In this document: positions 1-6,088 of the stretch, piece by piece | How the letters are laid out: every line of letters begins with the position of its first letter | How positions within the stretch are numbered: the stretch's first letter is position 1 | Assembly (NCBI GenBank): GCA_900548205.1 | Contig: URJS01000019.1 | Location: 1-31,981, forward strand | From: an uncultured Roseburia sp. | GTDB taxonomy: Bacteria > Bacillota > Clostridia > Lachnospirales > Lachnospiraceae | Length of the DNA: 31,981 nucleotides | Reading direction: 5' to 3' | Notes under the pieces: generated by a model | What the model saw: the letters and a program-made list of their open reading frames with translations, nothing else | Told to the model about the DNA's origin: nothing | Database searches by the model: none | Position numbers and translations under genes: made by a program

Positions 1-109
1 AGAGGGGCAGATCGTCATTGCCTTTGACGAGTATGATGTCGCACCGGGATATATGGGAACGGTGGAGTTCGTGATTCCGGATGAGGTGACAGCGGATATC
101 CGCAAATAA
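1..109 (+). CDS. DUF3298-type protein, C-terminal fragment
   Basis: The window opens inside a gene read in the frame starting at base 2; about 35 codons precede the TAA at 107-109. The visible tail contains IAFDEYDVAPGYMG followed by VEFVIPDE. This resembles the end of the DUF3298 domain (RsiV-like, extracytoplasmic), where an 'F..Y.vAP...G' segment precedes a final beta strand. By family, such proteins are usually membrane-anchored with the domain outside the cell. Nothing upstream can be seen, so a signal peptide or anti-sigma domain cannot be judged. Confidence 0.6.
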   Translation, partial: EGQIVIAFDEYDVAPGYMGTVEFVIPDEVTADIRK

Positions 110-154
110 GAGAGTCCATAAGGGAAAGGAGCAGCAGACTGCTGGAAGAAACAG

Positions 155-637
155 ATGATGATCAGGCATGCGACGATGGAGGACCTGACCTCCATTACAG
201 AACTGGAGACGCTGTGCTTTCCGCCGGAGGAGGCGGCAGGATACGGGGCATTTCAGGAGAGGTTAACACAATTTTCAGAATGCTTCTGGCTTTTGCTGGA
301 GGAGAACAGACTGATTGCGATGATAAACGGGATGGCAACAGACATCCCGCAGCTGTCGGACGTGATGTATGAGGATGCCTCGATGCACCAAAAGGATGGC
401 GCATGGCAGATGATCTTTGGGGTGGAGACGCATCCCGATCATCAGCGTCAGGGCTGTGCAAGCATGCTGTTAGGGAGAGTCATCTGTGATGCCAGGATTG
501 CCGGCCGCAAGGGGCTGGTGCTCACCTGCAAGGAAGCGCTGCTTCCGTTTTATGCGGAATTTGGATTTAAAAATGAGGGAATATCGGAATCTGTGCATGG
601 AGGAGCCGTCTGGTATGAGATGAGATTAACCTTTTGA
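155..637 (+). CDS. GNAT family N-acetyltransferase
   Basis: A 160-residue protein of normal single-domain GNAT size. It starts with the usual beta1-alpha1 pattern (IRHATMEDLTSITELE). The acetyl-CoA pyrophosphate-binding loop is around residues 95-105 (HPDHQRQGCASMLL, matching Q/R-x-x-G-x-G/A), and the C-terminal FYAEFGFKNEG motif is the typical GNAT 'Y...GF' element. The substrate cannot be predicted; the acidic, Pro/Glu-containing N-terminal loop resembles polyamine/serotonin-acetyltransferase-like GNATs, but that is weak. Two ATGs sit in tandem (155 and 158); GGAAGAA at 144-150 suits either. It stands alone, 45 bases after the DUF3298 gene, and is followed by a strong terminator. Confidence 0.85.
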   Translation: MMIRHATMEDLTSITELETLCFPPEEAAGYGAFQERLTQFSECFWLLLEENRLIAMINGMATDIPQLSDVMYEDASMHQKDGAWQMIFGVETHPDHQRQGCASMLLGRVICDARIAGRKGLVLTCKEALLPFYAEFGFKNEGISESVHGGAVWYEMRLTF

Positions 638-643
638 GGATGC

Positions 644-684
644 GGCAGTTGTACGAAGAAAAATGTTCGTGCAACTGCCTTTTT
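644..684 (+). terminator. Intrinsic terminator of the GNAT gene
   Basis: 14-bp stem (644-657 with 666-679, one G-U pair), 8-nt loop and a T-run at 680-684. Confidence 0.9.
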
Positions 685-717
685 GCTTTATGGGCAACGC
701 ACGAGCATGAGAGGAAG

Positions 718-732
718 GATTGCTTGGCAATC
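718..732. repeat. Small perfect hairpin, TTG triloop
   Basis: GATTGC-TTG-GCAATC. First of three successive short hairpins in the 307-base gap between the GNAT gene and flavodoxin. No T-run follows, so it is not an obvious terminator. Confidence 0.5.
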
Positions 733-784
733 ATGTGTGGCGCGGCAAAAGTGTGCTTCATTCATAGTTTATTACAACGCGAGA

Positions 785-799
785 GTGTGCGAAGCACAC
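785..799. repeat. Small perfect hairpin, GAA triloop
   Basis: GTGTGC-GAA-GCACAC followed by CTTTGTT. It has the same GAA cap as the larger repeat that starts seven bases later, and ACAACG at 774-779 is the inverse of CGTTGT at 838-843. Bases 774-843 may therefore be one composite element. Confidence 0.55.
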
Positions 800-806
800 C
801 TTTGTT

Positions 807-844
807 GACATAAGAGCGGCTCGCGAAGCGTGTCGCTCGTTGTT
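807..844 (+). repeat. 38-nt intergenic hairpin repeat, copy 1
   Basis: Begins GACATAAGAG and ends TCGTTGTT. Bases 814-838 fold into an 11-bp stem with a GAA loop (one G-U, one T-T mismatch). Near-identical copies lie at 2021-2058 and 24251-24288, and a partial one at 16273-16296. This copy lies upstream of the flavodoxin promoter; a weak GAGA-AAA-TCTC hairpin with TTTT follows at 851-867. Confidence 0.85.
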
Positions 845-874
845 GTTATTGAGAAAATCTCTCTTTTGCAGGAC

Positions 875-903
875 TTGATTGTTTGAAAAGGTTATGCTAA
901 TAT
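875..903 (+). promoter_or_regulatory. Promoter of the flavodoxin operon
   Basis: TTGATT (875-880), 17-base spacer, TAATAT (898-903). The operator at 912-927 would cover the transcription start. Confidence 0.7.
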
Positions 904-911
904 GCTTAATA

Positions 912-927
912 GTTAGTTATAACTAAC
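912..927. promoter_or_regulatory. Palindromic operator GTTAGTTATAACTAAC
   Basis: Perfect 16-bp palindrome just downstream of the -10 box and 17 bases before the flavodoxin ATG. The same half-sites (GTTAG...CTAAC) recur at 2121-2136 and 5168-5183 and, with one changed base, at 5195-5210. Its position suggests repression. The regulator is unproven; the Fur-like protein at 2174-2464 is the local candidate. Confidence 0.75.
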
Positions 928-944
928 AATGAAAGGAGATTCGT

Positions 945-1376
945 ATGGATAAAATTTATGTTGTTTATTGGTCGCAATCAGGAAATACACAGGCGATGGC
1001 AGAGGCTGTCGGAAAAGGAATTGCAGAGGGCGGAAAGGAGCCTGTTGTTCTTCGGGTAGAGGATGCGCCGATGGAAGAATTAAAGAAAGCGAATGGCTTT
1101 GCACTTGGATGTCCGGCGATGGGAGCAGAGGTGTTGGAAGAATCGGAAATGGAACCGTTTGTCGGCGAGGTGGAAGGATTTGCGGCAGGAAAAACACTGG
1201 GACTGTTCGGCTCCTATGGCTGGGGCGGCGGTCAATGGATGGATGACTGGGTAGATAGAATGAACAGAAACGGTGCAACGGTTCTAAATGGCGAGGGCGT
1301 AATCTGTCAGGAAGCGCCGGATGACGGGGCGCTTTTGGAATGTGAGAAGCTTGGCAGAGCGCTTGCGGATCTGTAA
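945..1376 (+). CDS. Flavodoxin (short-chain)
   Basis: A 143-residue FMN-binding electron carrier, the usual length for a short-chain flavodoxin. The phosphate-binding loop is at residues 8-16 (WSQSGNTQA). The second FMN loop is around GCPAMGAEVLEE, and the FGSYGWGGGQWMDDW stretch carries the aromatic residues that normally stack on the flavin. In anaerobes flavodoxin commonly replaces ferredoxin when iron is scarce. That fits the palindromic operator directly in front of the gene, shared with a metal-pump operon downstream. AAAGGAG ends a few bases before the ATG at 945. A DUF3793 gene follows after 33 bases and is probably co-transcribed. Confidence 0.93.
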   Translation: MDKIYVVYWSQSGNTQAMAEAVGKGIAEGGKEPVVLRVEDAPMEELKKANGFALGCPAMGAEVLEESEMEPFVGEVEGFAAGKTLGLFGSYGWGGGQWMDDWVDRMNRNGATVLNGEGVICQEAPDDGALLECEKLGRALADL

Positions 1377-1409
1377 GGCGTAAAATACAGGGAAATCGGG
1401 AGACGTGCC

Positions 1410-1973
1410 ATGGTTACAAACGGATTGGAAGCAGAATTGATACGTCATTGTGCACCGACACTGGCGGGGTTAAAAAGTGCAGGTCTTTTTCGTTATTTTT
1501 ATCAGGAGAAAGAATCTGTAATAAGGGAAGTAGAACTGGTAAATAAGATGCTAAATGACCGTGACGTATATATTGAGGTGCTGGCATGGCAGACGCAGGC
1601 TGTATTGATCTACGCGTACCGCAAGAGGCAGCTCCAAAAGGAGCTTAACACAGAGGGGGTGAGATATTTACTTCAGGAATACGGCTATCATGGATCCGGG
1701 GTTGCAGACTGTATCATGCATTTAAAAGAGCGTCTGGATGAATATGTTTGTTTTCCCCACGAAATAGGTGTATTTCTCGGATACCCACTGGAGGATGTCA
1801 TGGGATTTATTCAAAACAGAGGAAAAAACTGCGAGTGCTGCGGTATATGGAAGGTGTATTGCGACGCCTCTGAAAAACAAAAAACATTTTGTAAATTAAG
1901 AAAGTGCACACAGGTTTATGCGAAGCTGTTTTCGGAAGGAAGAAGCCTGCTTCAGATGACTGTATGTGTCTAA
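1410..1973 (+). CDS. DUF3793 family protein
   Basis: A 187-residue cytoplasmic protein with family hallmarks: CAPTLAGLKSAGLF near the N-terminus (14-27), FPHEIGVFLGYPLEDVMGFI around residues 115-135, and a Cys-rich region with W-K-V-Y (CECCGIWKVYCD). The family has no established function. In Clostridia it is often found beside flavodoxin or iron-related genes, so a role in metal or redox metabolism is an inference from neighbourhood. Cysteines in CECC and in FCKLRKC could bind metal. The start at 1410 follows GGGAG at 1398-1402. It shares the flavodoxin promoter and ends at a strong terminator. Confidence 0.8.
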   Translation: MVTNGLEAELIRHCAPTLAGLKSAGLFRYFYQEKESVIREVELVNKMLNDRDVYIEVLAWQTQAVLIYAYRKRQLQKELNTEGVRYLLQEYGYHGSGVADCIMHLKERLDEYVCFPHEIGVFLGYPLEDVMGFIQNRGKNCECCGIWKVYCDASEKQKTFCKLRKCTQVYAKLFSEGRSLLQMTVCV

Positions 1974-1978
1974 AGAAA

Positions 1979-2020
1979 AAAGGAGTTCCCGCTGCCACGG
2001 ACAGGAGGGGATTCCTTTTT
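1979..2020 (+). terminator. Intrinsic terminator after DUF3793
   Basis: 12-bp stem (1979-1990 with 2007-2018, two G-U pairs), T-run 2016-2020. Hairpin repeat copy 2 starts at the next base. Confidence 0.85.
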
Positions 2021-2058
2021 GACATAAGAGCGGCTCGCGAAGCGTGTCGATCGTTGTT
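2021..2058 (+). repeat. 38-nt intergenic hairpin repeat, copy 2
   Basis: Differs from copy 1 by a single base (C to A in the distal stem arm). It lies between the terminator at 1979-2020 and a second terminator-like hairpin at 2059-2092. Confidence 0.85.
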
Positions 2059-2092
2059 AGAGTTGTACGGACCGTGCATGCTCTGTTTTTTT
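2059..2092 (+). terminator. Terminator-like hairpin with T7 tract
   Basis: AGAG (2059-2062) pairs with CTCT (2081-2084). Inside, GTACG-GAC-CGTGC forms a second stem. A run of seven T follows at 2086-2092. The stem is interrupted, so strength is uncertain. Confidence 0.5.
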
Positions 2093-2103
2093 CAAAAAAA
2101 TAC

Positions 2104-2136
2104 TTGACAGCAAATAAGTGGTTAGTATAGACTAAC
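2104..2136 (+). promoter_or_regulatory. Promoter and overlapping operator of the Fur-like/P-type ATPase operon
   Basis: TTGACA (2104-2109) and TATAGA (2126-2131), 16-base spacer. The operator GTTAGTATAGACTAAC (2121-2136) contains the whole -10 box, so bound regulator would block polymerase. The gene behind it encodes a Fur-like DNA-binding domain, suggesting autoregulation. Confidence 0.75.
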
Positions 2137-2173
2137 TATAAAAGAGCAGAGACAACAAAAAGGAGGAAGCAGT

Positions 2174-2464
2174 TTGGAAGAACGAAGCAGACCGGATGCC
2201 GGTACGATAAATTTTGGCAGAGCGGAAATCAAAAAGCAAAGAATATTGGAAAAGCTGCGCGAACACGGCTGCAGAATCACAAAGCAAAGAGAGATACTTC
2301 TTGACGTGATCTTAGAGGAGGAGTGTGCAAGCTGTAAGGAAATTTATTATAAGGTCTCGGTAAAAGATTGCCGCATTGGTGCGGCAACCGTATATCGCAT
2401 GGTTAATCTGTTGGAGGATATTGGTGCGATCAGCAGAAAAAATATGTATAAAATCTCTTGGTAG
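2174..2464 (+). CDS. Fur-family-like DNA-binding protein lacking the C-terminal domain
   Basis: 96 residues beginning at TTG (2174), seven bases after AGGAGG (2161-2166). Residues about 22-94 match the Fur winged helix: LREHGCRITKQREILLDVI, then ASCKEIYYKV, then ATVYRMVNLLEDIGAISRKN, the recognition helix and wing. The chain stops at the wing. The HHDHLIC-type metal site and the dimerisation domain of Fur, Zur and PerR (normally another 50-60 residues) are missing. I checked the other forward frames after the stop and found no remnant, so this does not look like a recent frameshift. It may dimerise differently, need a partner, or sense metal through its own cysteines (C33, C51, C54, C66 region). 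First gene of the operon with the DUF6110 protein and P-type ATPase. Confidence 0.8.
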   Translation: MEERSRPDAGTINFGRAEIKKQRILEKLREHGCRITKQREILLDVILEEECASCKEIYYKVSVKDCRIGAATVYRMVNLLEDIGAISRKNMYKISW

Positions 2465-2486
2465 CTTTTGCATGAAGGGGGGATAA

Positions 2487-2573
2487 TTGAGAAAAAATAT
2501 CAACAAAAGGAAAATGATGGAAATGGTTTTTTGGGAGGCTTATAATAAAGAGCAAAGGAGGATGCTTGTATGA
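2487..2573 (+). CDS. Possible 28-residue peptide
   Basis: TTG start four bases after a purine-rich GGGGGGA site. It encodes a basic, Met-rich peptide beginning MRKNINKRKMMEMVFW. Its TGA overlaps the ATG of the next small ORF in an ATGA arrangement typical of translational coupling. No homology is recognised and the start is weak, so it may be only a leader. Confidence 0.3.
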   Translation: MRKNINKRKMMEMVFWEAYNKEQRRMLV

Positions 2574-2650
2574 AGAAACACATATTCTGGGCGTGGGCAG
2601 CCTTGGCTTGCATGGTTTTGGCAATTTATACAGGTTACAAGCGCAAATAG
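2570..2650 (+). CDS. 26-residue single-pass membrane peptide
   Basis: ATG seven bases after AAAGGAGG (2555-2562), a very good ribosome site. The product is MKKHIFWAWAALACMVLAIY followed by TGYKRK: a basic start, about 16 hydrophobic residues with one cysteine, and a basic end. This is one membrane span with no room for another domain. It lies between the Fur-like gene and DUF6110 in the metal-pump operon, so it could be a small subunit or regulator of the transporter (inference). The strong ribosome site is the main argument that it is real. Confidence 0.6.
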   Translation: MKKHIFWAWAALACMVLAIYTGYKRK

Positions 2651-2675
2651 GAAAAAAGACGCGGAGGTACAAAGG

Positions 2676-2975
2676 ATGAACATTTTAAGGAAAGTAGATG
2701 AAAAGAAAGTCGGCATTTTTGCGGCGGGGGTGTTATTTGGAACTGTAGGAGTGAAGCTGCTGTCGGGCAGGGATGCAAAGAAGGTATATACGAAATGTAC
2801 GGCGGCTGTTCTTCGGGGCAAGGAGTGTGTGATGAAAACCGTCACAGCGATTCAGGAGAACGCGGAGGATATTTATGCCGAAGCACAGCAGATAAACGAA
2901 GAACGTGCAGATCATGAAGCATTTGCAGAGGAAAGTCAAAACGGACCGGAAGCAGATTCAGAGGCAGAAGCATAG
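2676..2975 (+). CDS. DUF6110-type small membrane protein, PacL-like
   Basis: 99 residues. One hydrophobic N-terminal span (KVGIFAAGVLFGTVGVKLL, residues 11-29) is followed by a Lys/Ala/Glu-rich helical region (AKKVYTKCTAAVLRGKECVM, then an ENAEDIYAEAQQINEE stretch) and a very acidic tail with one DHE. I recognise it, with moderate certainty, as a family found next to this ATPase type in Lachnospiraceae. Its layout (TM, E/A-rich helix, acidic tail) closely parallels mycobacterial DUF1490/PacL proteins. These associate with P-type metal pumps and have a metal-binding C-terminus. By analogy it may scaffold or feed metal to the ATPase encoded next. GGAGG at 2663-2667 sets the start. Confidence 0.7.
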   Translation: MNILRKVDEKKVGIFAAGVLFGTVGVKLLSGRDAKKVYTKCTAAVLRGKECVMKTVTAIQENAEDIYAEAQQINEERADHEAFAEESQNGPEADSEAEA

Positions 2976-2980
2976 ATGGT

Positions 2981-3020
2981 AAGTGAAAGCACCTGTGGGG
3001 AACTGCAGGTGTTTTCGCTT
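2981..3020 (+). other. Stable hairpin between DUF6110 and the ATPase gene
   Basis: 15-bp stem (2981-2995 with 3006-3020, two G-U pairs), 10-base loop. TTTT is inside the 3' arm, but what follows is GGGAAAAAA, not a T-run. It may attenuate transcription or stabilise processed mRNA so that the small protein is made in excess of the pump. Confidence 0.6.
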
Positions 3021-3049
3021 GGGAAAAAATTTGGAAGGGTGTGGAAAGA

Positions 3050-5131
3050 ATGAAATTTCAAATTTTGTATGAGATAAAGGGGCGGCTTCGGATCCATATT
3101 GTGCAGAACCGTATGACTGACAGACAAGCGGATATTTTACAGTATTATCTGGAAGGCTGCGAAATGGTTCTTGCGGCAAAGGTATATGAGCGGACGCAGG
3201 ATGCGGCGATTTCCTTTTCGGGAGAGAGGGATGCAATGCTTGCCGTGCTTCAAAAATTTTCCTATGAGCATGTAAAGATGCCGGATGCCGTGTCGGAGCT
3301 ATCGGGGAGAAGGGCAAACAGGGAATATTTGGATAAGCTGGCAGGAAAGGTGCTGCTGCGGTTTGGAAGCAGGTTATTGCTCCCCTATCCGGTTGGCTGT
3401 GCCATAGCGGCAGTGAAATCACTAAAATATATCTGGAAGGGTATCCGTTCTGTATGCGGAGGTAAAATAGAGGTGGCTCTTTTGGACGGCGTTGCCATCG
3501 GTGTGTCCATATTCCGGGGAGATTTCAATACGGCAGGCTCTGTGATGTTCCTGCTTGACGTGGGAGAAACCTTAGAGGAGTGGACACATAAGAAGTCGGT
3601 GGATGATTTGGCAAGAAGCATGTCCTTAAATATCAGTAAGGTGTGGCTTCTGGTGGGAGAGAAAGAGATTCTCACAGATTGCGGCACGGTGCGCGCAGGA
3701 GACAGGATTGTTGTACATATGGGAAACGTGATTCCGTTTGACGGCGTTGTCTTAAGCGGCGAGGGGATGGTGAATCAGTCGTCCTTAACCGGAGAATCGC
3801 TACCGGTAGAGAAGAAGGAGGGCGGATATGTATATGCCGGAACGGCAGTCGAGGAGGGAGAGCTGACCATCCTAGTGAAGGAAGCCTCTGGTGCAACCAG
3901 ATATGAAAAGATCGTCACCATGATAGAGGAAACAGAGAAGCTAAAGTCCGGCGTGGAAAGCAGAGCGGAGCGCATGGCAGACCGTCTCGTGCCCTATACG
4001 CTGCTTGGAACGGGACTTGTCTATTTGCTGACGCGAAATACGGTAAAGGCATTGTCTGTGCTTATGGTAGATTTTTCCTGCGCATTAAAGCTTGCCATGC
4101 CGACAACGGTGCTTTCGGCGATCCGGGAGGCAAACAGACGCCGTGTCACGGTAAAGGGCGGTAAATTTTTAGAGAGAATGGCGGAGGCGGACACGATCAT
4201 CCTCGATAAAACAGGTACTTTGACAAAAGCGCAGCCTGTGGTGGCGAACGTTATTTCCTTTAACGGAGAAAAGCCGGAGGAGCTGCTGCGTCTTGCCGCC
4301 TGTCTGGAAGAACATTTCCCGCATTCCATGGCAAAGGCTGTCGTAAATGCCGCGAAAGAAAAGGGGCTTGTCCATGAGGAAAGGCATTCAAAGGTGGAAT
4401 ATATTGTGGCACACGGAATTTCATCCAGAGTAGATGGCAAGAAAGTGATCATCGGAAGCTATCATTTTGTGTTTGAGGATGAAAAATGCCGGATTCCTGA
4501 ACAGATGCAGGAGAAATTCAACGGGCTTCCGGCAGAATGTTCCCAGCTTTATCTTGCGGTGGACGGCGTGCTTGCGGCGGTTATTCTGATTGAAGATCCC
4601 GTCAGGGAGGAGGCTGCTGCTGTTATTGAAATGCTGCGGGAGTGCGGTTTTACCAAAATTGTGATGATGACCGGAGACAGTGAGCGCACGGCGGCATCCG
4701 TCGCGGGAAAGCTTGGGGTGGACGAGTATTATGCAGAGGTTTTGCCGGAGGATAAGGCGCTGTTTGTTGAGAAGGAGCGCGCCGGCGGACGAAAGGTGGT
4801 CATGACAGGAGACGGAGTCAATGATTCTCCGGCGCTTTCTGCGGCAGATGTTGGGATCGCGATCAGCGACGGCGCGCAGATTGCCAGAGAGATTGCGGAT
4901 ATTACGATAGAGGCGGACAATTTGTATGAATTGGTTTCTTTGAAAAAGCTCAGCAAAAATATGGTGGGAAGAATCCAAAGGAATTATGCGTGCATTGTCG
5001 GCATCAATGCGGCGCTGATACTGCTCGGAGTTACCGGGCGGATACAGCCGGCCGTCTCGGCGTTGCTGCACAACACATCCACGCTTGCGATCAGCATGAG
5101 TGGAATGAGCGGCTGGAAAAATATTTCATAG
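3050..5131 (+). CDS. Heavy-metal P1B-type ATPase with non-canonical SCA motif
   Basis: 693 residues from ATG 3050 (a GTG at 3041 is possible but too close to the ribosome site). N-terminal residues 1-75 look like a ferredoxin-like metal-associated fold without CxxC. Catalytic motifs: TGES (247-250), DKTGT with phosphorylated D386, and GDGVND (587-592). The transmembrane metal motif reads FSCALKLAMP with C344, where copper/zinc pumps have CPC and others SPC; only the second cysteine remains. The usual SEHP motif reads HFPHSMAKAV. The last membrane region carries LLHNTSTLAISM. These variations point to a distinct P1B subgroup related to CtpC-like pumps; Mn, Fe or Zn efflux are all possible. It shares an operon with the Fur-like and DUF6110 genes. 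Confidence 0.9.
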   Translation: MKFQILYEIKGRLRIHIVQNRMTDRQADILQYYLEGCEMVLAAKVYERTQDAAISFSGERDAMLAVLQKFSYEHVKMPDAVSELSGRRANREYLDKLAGKVLLRFGSRLLLPYPVGCAIAAVKSLKYIWKGIRSVCGGKIEVALLDGVAIGVSIFRGDFNTAGSVMFLLDVGETLEEWTHKKSVDDLARSMSLNISKVWLLVGEKEILTDCGTVRAGDRIVVHMGNVIPFDGVVLSGEGMVNQSSLTGESLPVEKKEGGYVYAGTAVEEGELTILVKEASGATRYEKIVTMIEETEKLKSGVESRAERMADRLVPYTLLGTGLVYLLTRNTVKALSVLMVDFSCALKLAMPTTVLSAIREANRRRVTVKGGKFLERMAEADTIILDKTGTLTKAQPVVANVISFNGEKPEELLRLAACLEEHFPHSMAKAVVNAAKEKGLVHEERHSKVEYIVAHGISSRVDGKKVIIGSYHFVFEDEKCRIPEQMQEKFNGLPAECSQLYLAVDGVLAAVILIEDPVREEAAAVIEMLRECGFTKIVMMTGDSERTAASVAGKLGVDEYYAEVLPEDKALFVEKERAGGRKVVMTGDGVNDSPALSAADVGIAISDGAQIAREIADITIEADNLYELVSLKKLSKNMVGRIQRNYACIVGINAALILLGVTGRIQPAVSALLHNTSTLAISMSGMSGWKNIS

Positions 5132-5150
5132 CCAGACAAAGAAATAGTAC

Positions 5151-5210
5151 TTGACAACATTACGAGAGTTAGCGTGAACTAACGCCCGTAATGCATTAGT
5201 CAGAACTAAC
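5151..5210 (+). promoter_or_regulatory. Promoter with two GTTAG...CTAAC operators
   Basis: TTGACA at 5151-5156; the best -10 match is TGAACT at 5175-5180 (18-base spacer, weak). Operator A (5168-5183) overlaps this -10 and sits inside a larger palindrome, ATTACG-N3-GTTAG-N6-CTAAC-N3-CGTAAT (5159-5192). Operator B (5195-5210) is ATTAGTCAGAACTAAC. The tandem sites, 27 bases centre to centre, imply cooperative repression of the DUF454 operon. Confidence 0.7.
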
Positions 5211-5237
5211 GAATGAGTAGGACAGGGAGGATGGAAG

Positions 5238-5693
5238 ATGAAGAAAATACGGAACGGTGTATGTGTGGGACTTGGCTTTCTGTTTTTTGGTTTAGGTGCA
5301 ACAGGCGCTGTGATGCCGGTACTTCCGGCGACTCCATTTTTGCTGGCGGCAGCGTTTTTCTTTGCAAGGGGATCGACTCGTTTTCATCAGTGGTTTGTTG
5401 GTACAAACCTTTACAGACGCTATATCGAGCAGGCGGTGAAGCACAAGGCAATGGATCAGGCGGCAAAGCGGAATATGCTCGTAACGCTTGGGATTGTTTT
5501 TGTCATTGGCTTTCTTTTTTCTCCGGGATTTGCCAAAATCATCATTCTTGTGGTGGCGGCAGGTCATTTCTATTATTTCCTGTTCCGTGTCAAGACGGTG
5601 GCGCACACGCAGCAGATGCAGAGGGAACCGGAACAAAAAGAGCAGGCTGCCATGCAGTGCAGGGAAATAGCAAAGACAGAGGGATGCGAGTGA
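5238..5693 (+). CDS. DUF454 (YbaN-like) inner-membrane protein
   Basis: 151 residues with the family pattern: GLGFLFFGLGATGAVMPVLP (membrane span 1), PATPFLLAAAFFFARGSTRFHQWF (family signature 'LP.tPF.llaa.cFarsS.r...WL'), and two further spans at about residues 80-120. The tail is polar and Gln/Glu-rich. Function is unknown; members are small integral membrane proteins often linked to iron or haem genes. GGGAGG precedes the ATG. It is first in a likely operon with the YgbA-type gene and the ABC exporter pair, under the double operator at 5168-5210. Confidence 0.88.
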   Translation: MKKIRNGVCVGLGFLFFGLGATGAVMPVLPATPFLLAAAFFFARGSTRFHQWFVGTNLYRRYIEQAVKHKAMDQAAKRNMLVTLGIVFVIGFLFSPGFAKIIILVVAAGHFYYFLFRVKTVAHTQQMQREPEQKEQAAMQCREIAKTEGCE

Positions 5694-5710
5694 GTGCAGG
5701 AAGAATACGG

Positions 5711-6061
5711 ATGGATGAAAAGAAGATCGAGAGAAAACGGGAAAAAGAGAAGCAGACGATGGCGGCGATGATGGAAATTTATTGTCACGGCGTTCATAAG
5801 CAGCCGCGGCACAGGCTGTGCGGGGAATGCAGGGAGCTGCTTGCCTATGCCGCGCTGCGGACAGACCGGTGTCCGTTTATGGCGACAAAAACCTTTTGCA
5901 GTGCGTGCACAGTGCACTGTTATACAAGGGAGAAGCAGGAGAAAATCCGTGCGGTCATGCGCTATGCAGGTCCCAGAATGCTTTTTGTCCATCCGGGGCA
6001 GGCGCTGCGTCATGTGTGGGCCACACTGCGGTCAAAAGCGGCAGCAGGAGAGAACCCATAG
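5711..6061 (+). CDS. ygbA: YgbA-type protein (nitrous oxide-stimulated promoter family)
   Basis: 116 residues from ATG 5711. Family signatures are evident: TMAAMMEIYCHGVH, LCGECRELLAYAALRTDRCPF, FCSACTVHCY, then KIRAVMRYAGPRMLFVHP. Six well-spaced cysteines plus His are consistent with metal or Fe-S binding. Enterobacterial YgbA is induced by nitrosative stress. The same frame is open upstream to 5213, but that part overlaps DUF454. ATG 5684 is possible, while AGGAA six to eight bases before 5711 makes 5711 the better start. Located between DUF454 and the ABC exporter genes, it supports a redox or nitrosative-stress theme for this operon. Confidence 0.85.
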   Translation: MDEKKIERKREKEKQTMAAMMEIYCHGVHKQPRHRLCGECRELLAYAALRTDRCPFMATKTFCSACTVHCYTREKQEKIRAVMRYAGPRMLFVHPGQALRHVWATLRSKAAAGENP

Positions 6062-6088
6062 GGAAAAGGTTACAGGTGAGGAGTTAAT

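Noticed and set aside
807..844. CRISPR array
   Set aside because: Copies are thousands of bases apart with no regular spacers and no cas genes.
3041..3049. GTG start for the P-type ATPase
   Set aside because: The nearest ribosome site, GGAAGGG (3033-3039), is adjacent to GTG but well spaced for ATG 3050.
4421..5071. 216-codon minus-strand ORF inside the ATPase gene
   Set aside because: Shadow of a strongly supported gene on the other strand.
5213..5683. Long open frame upstream of the YgbA-type gene, giving one 282-residue ORF
   Set aside because: It overlaps DUF454 in another frame, its translation has no family similarity before about residue 160, and a ribosome site supports ATG 5711.
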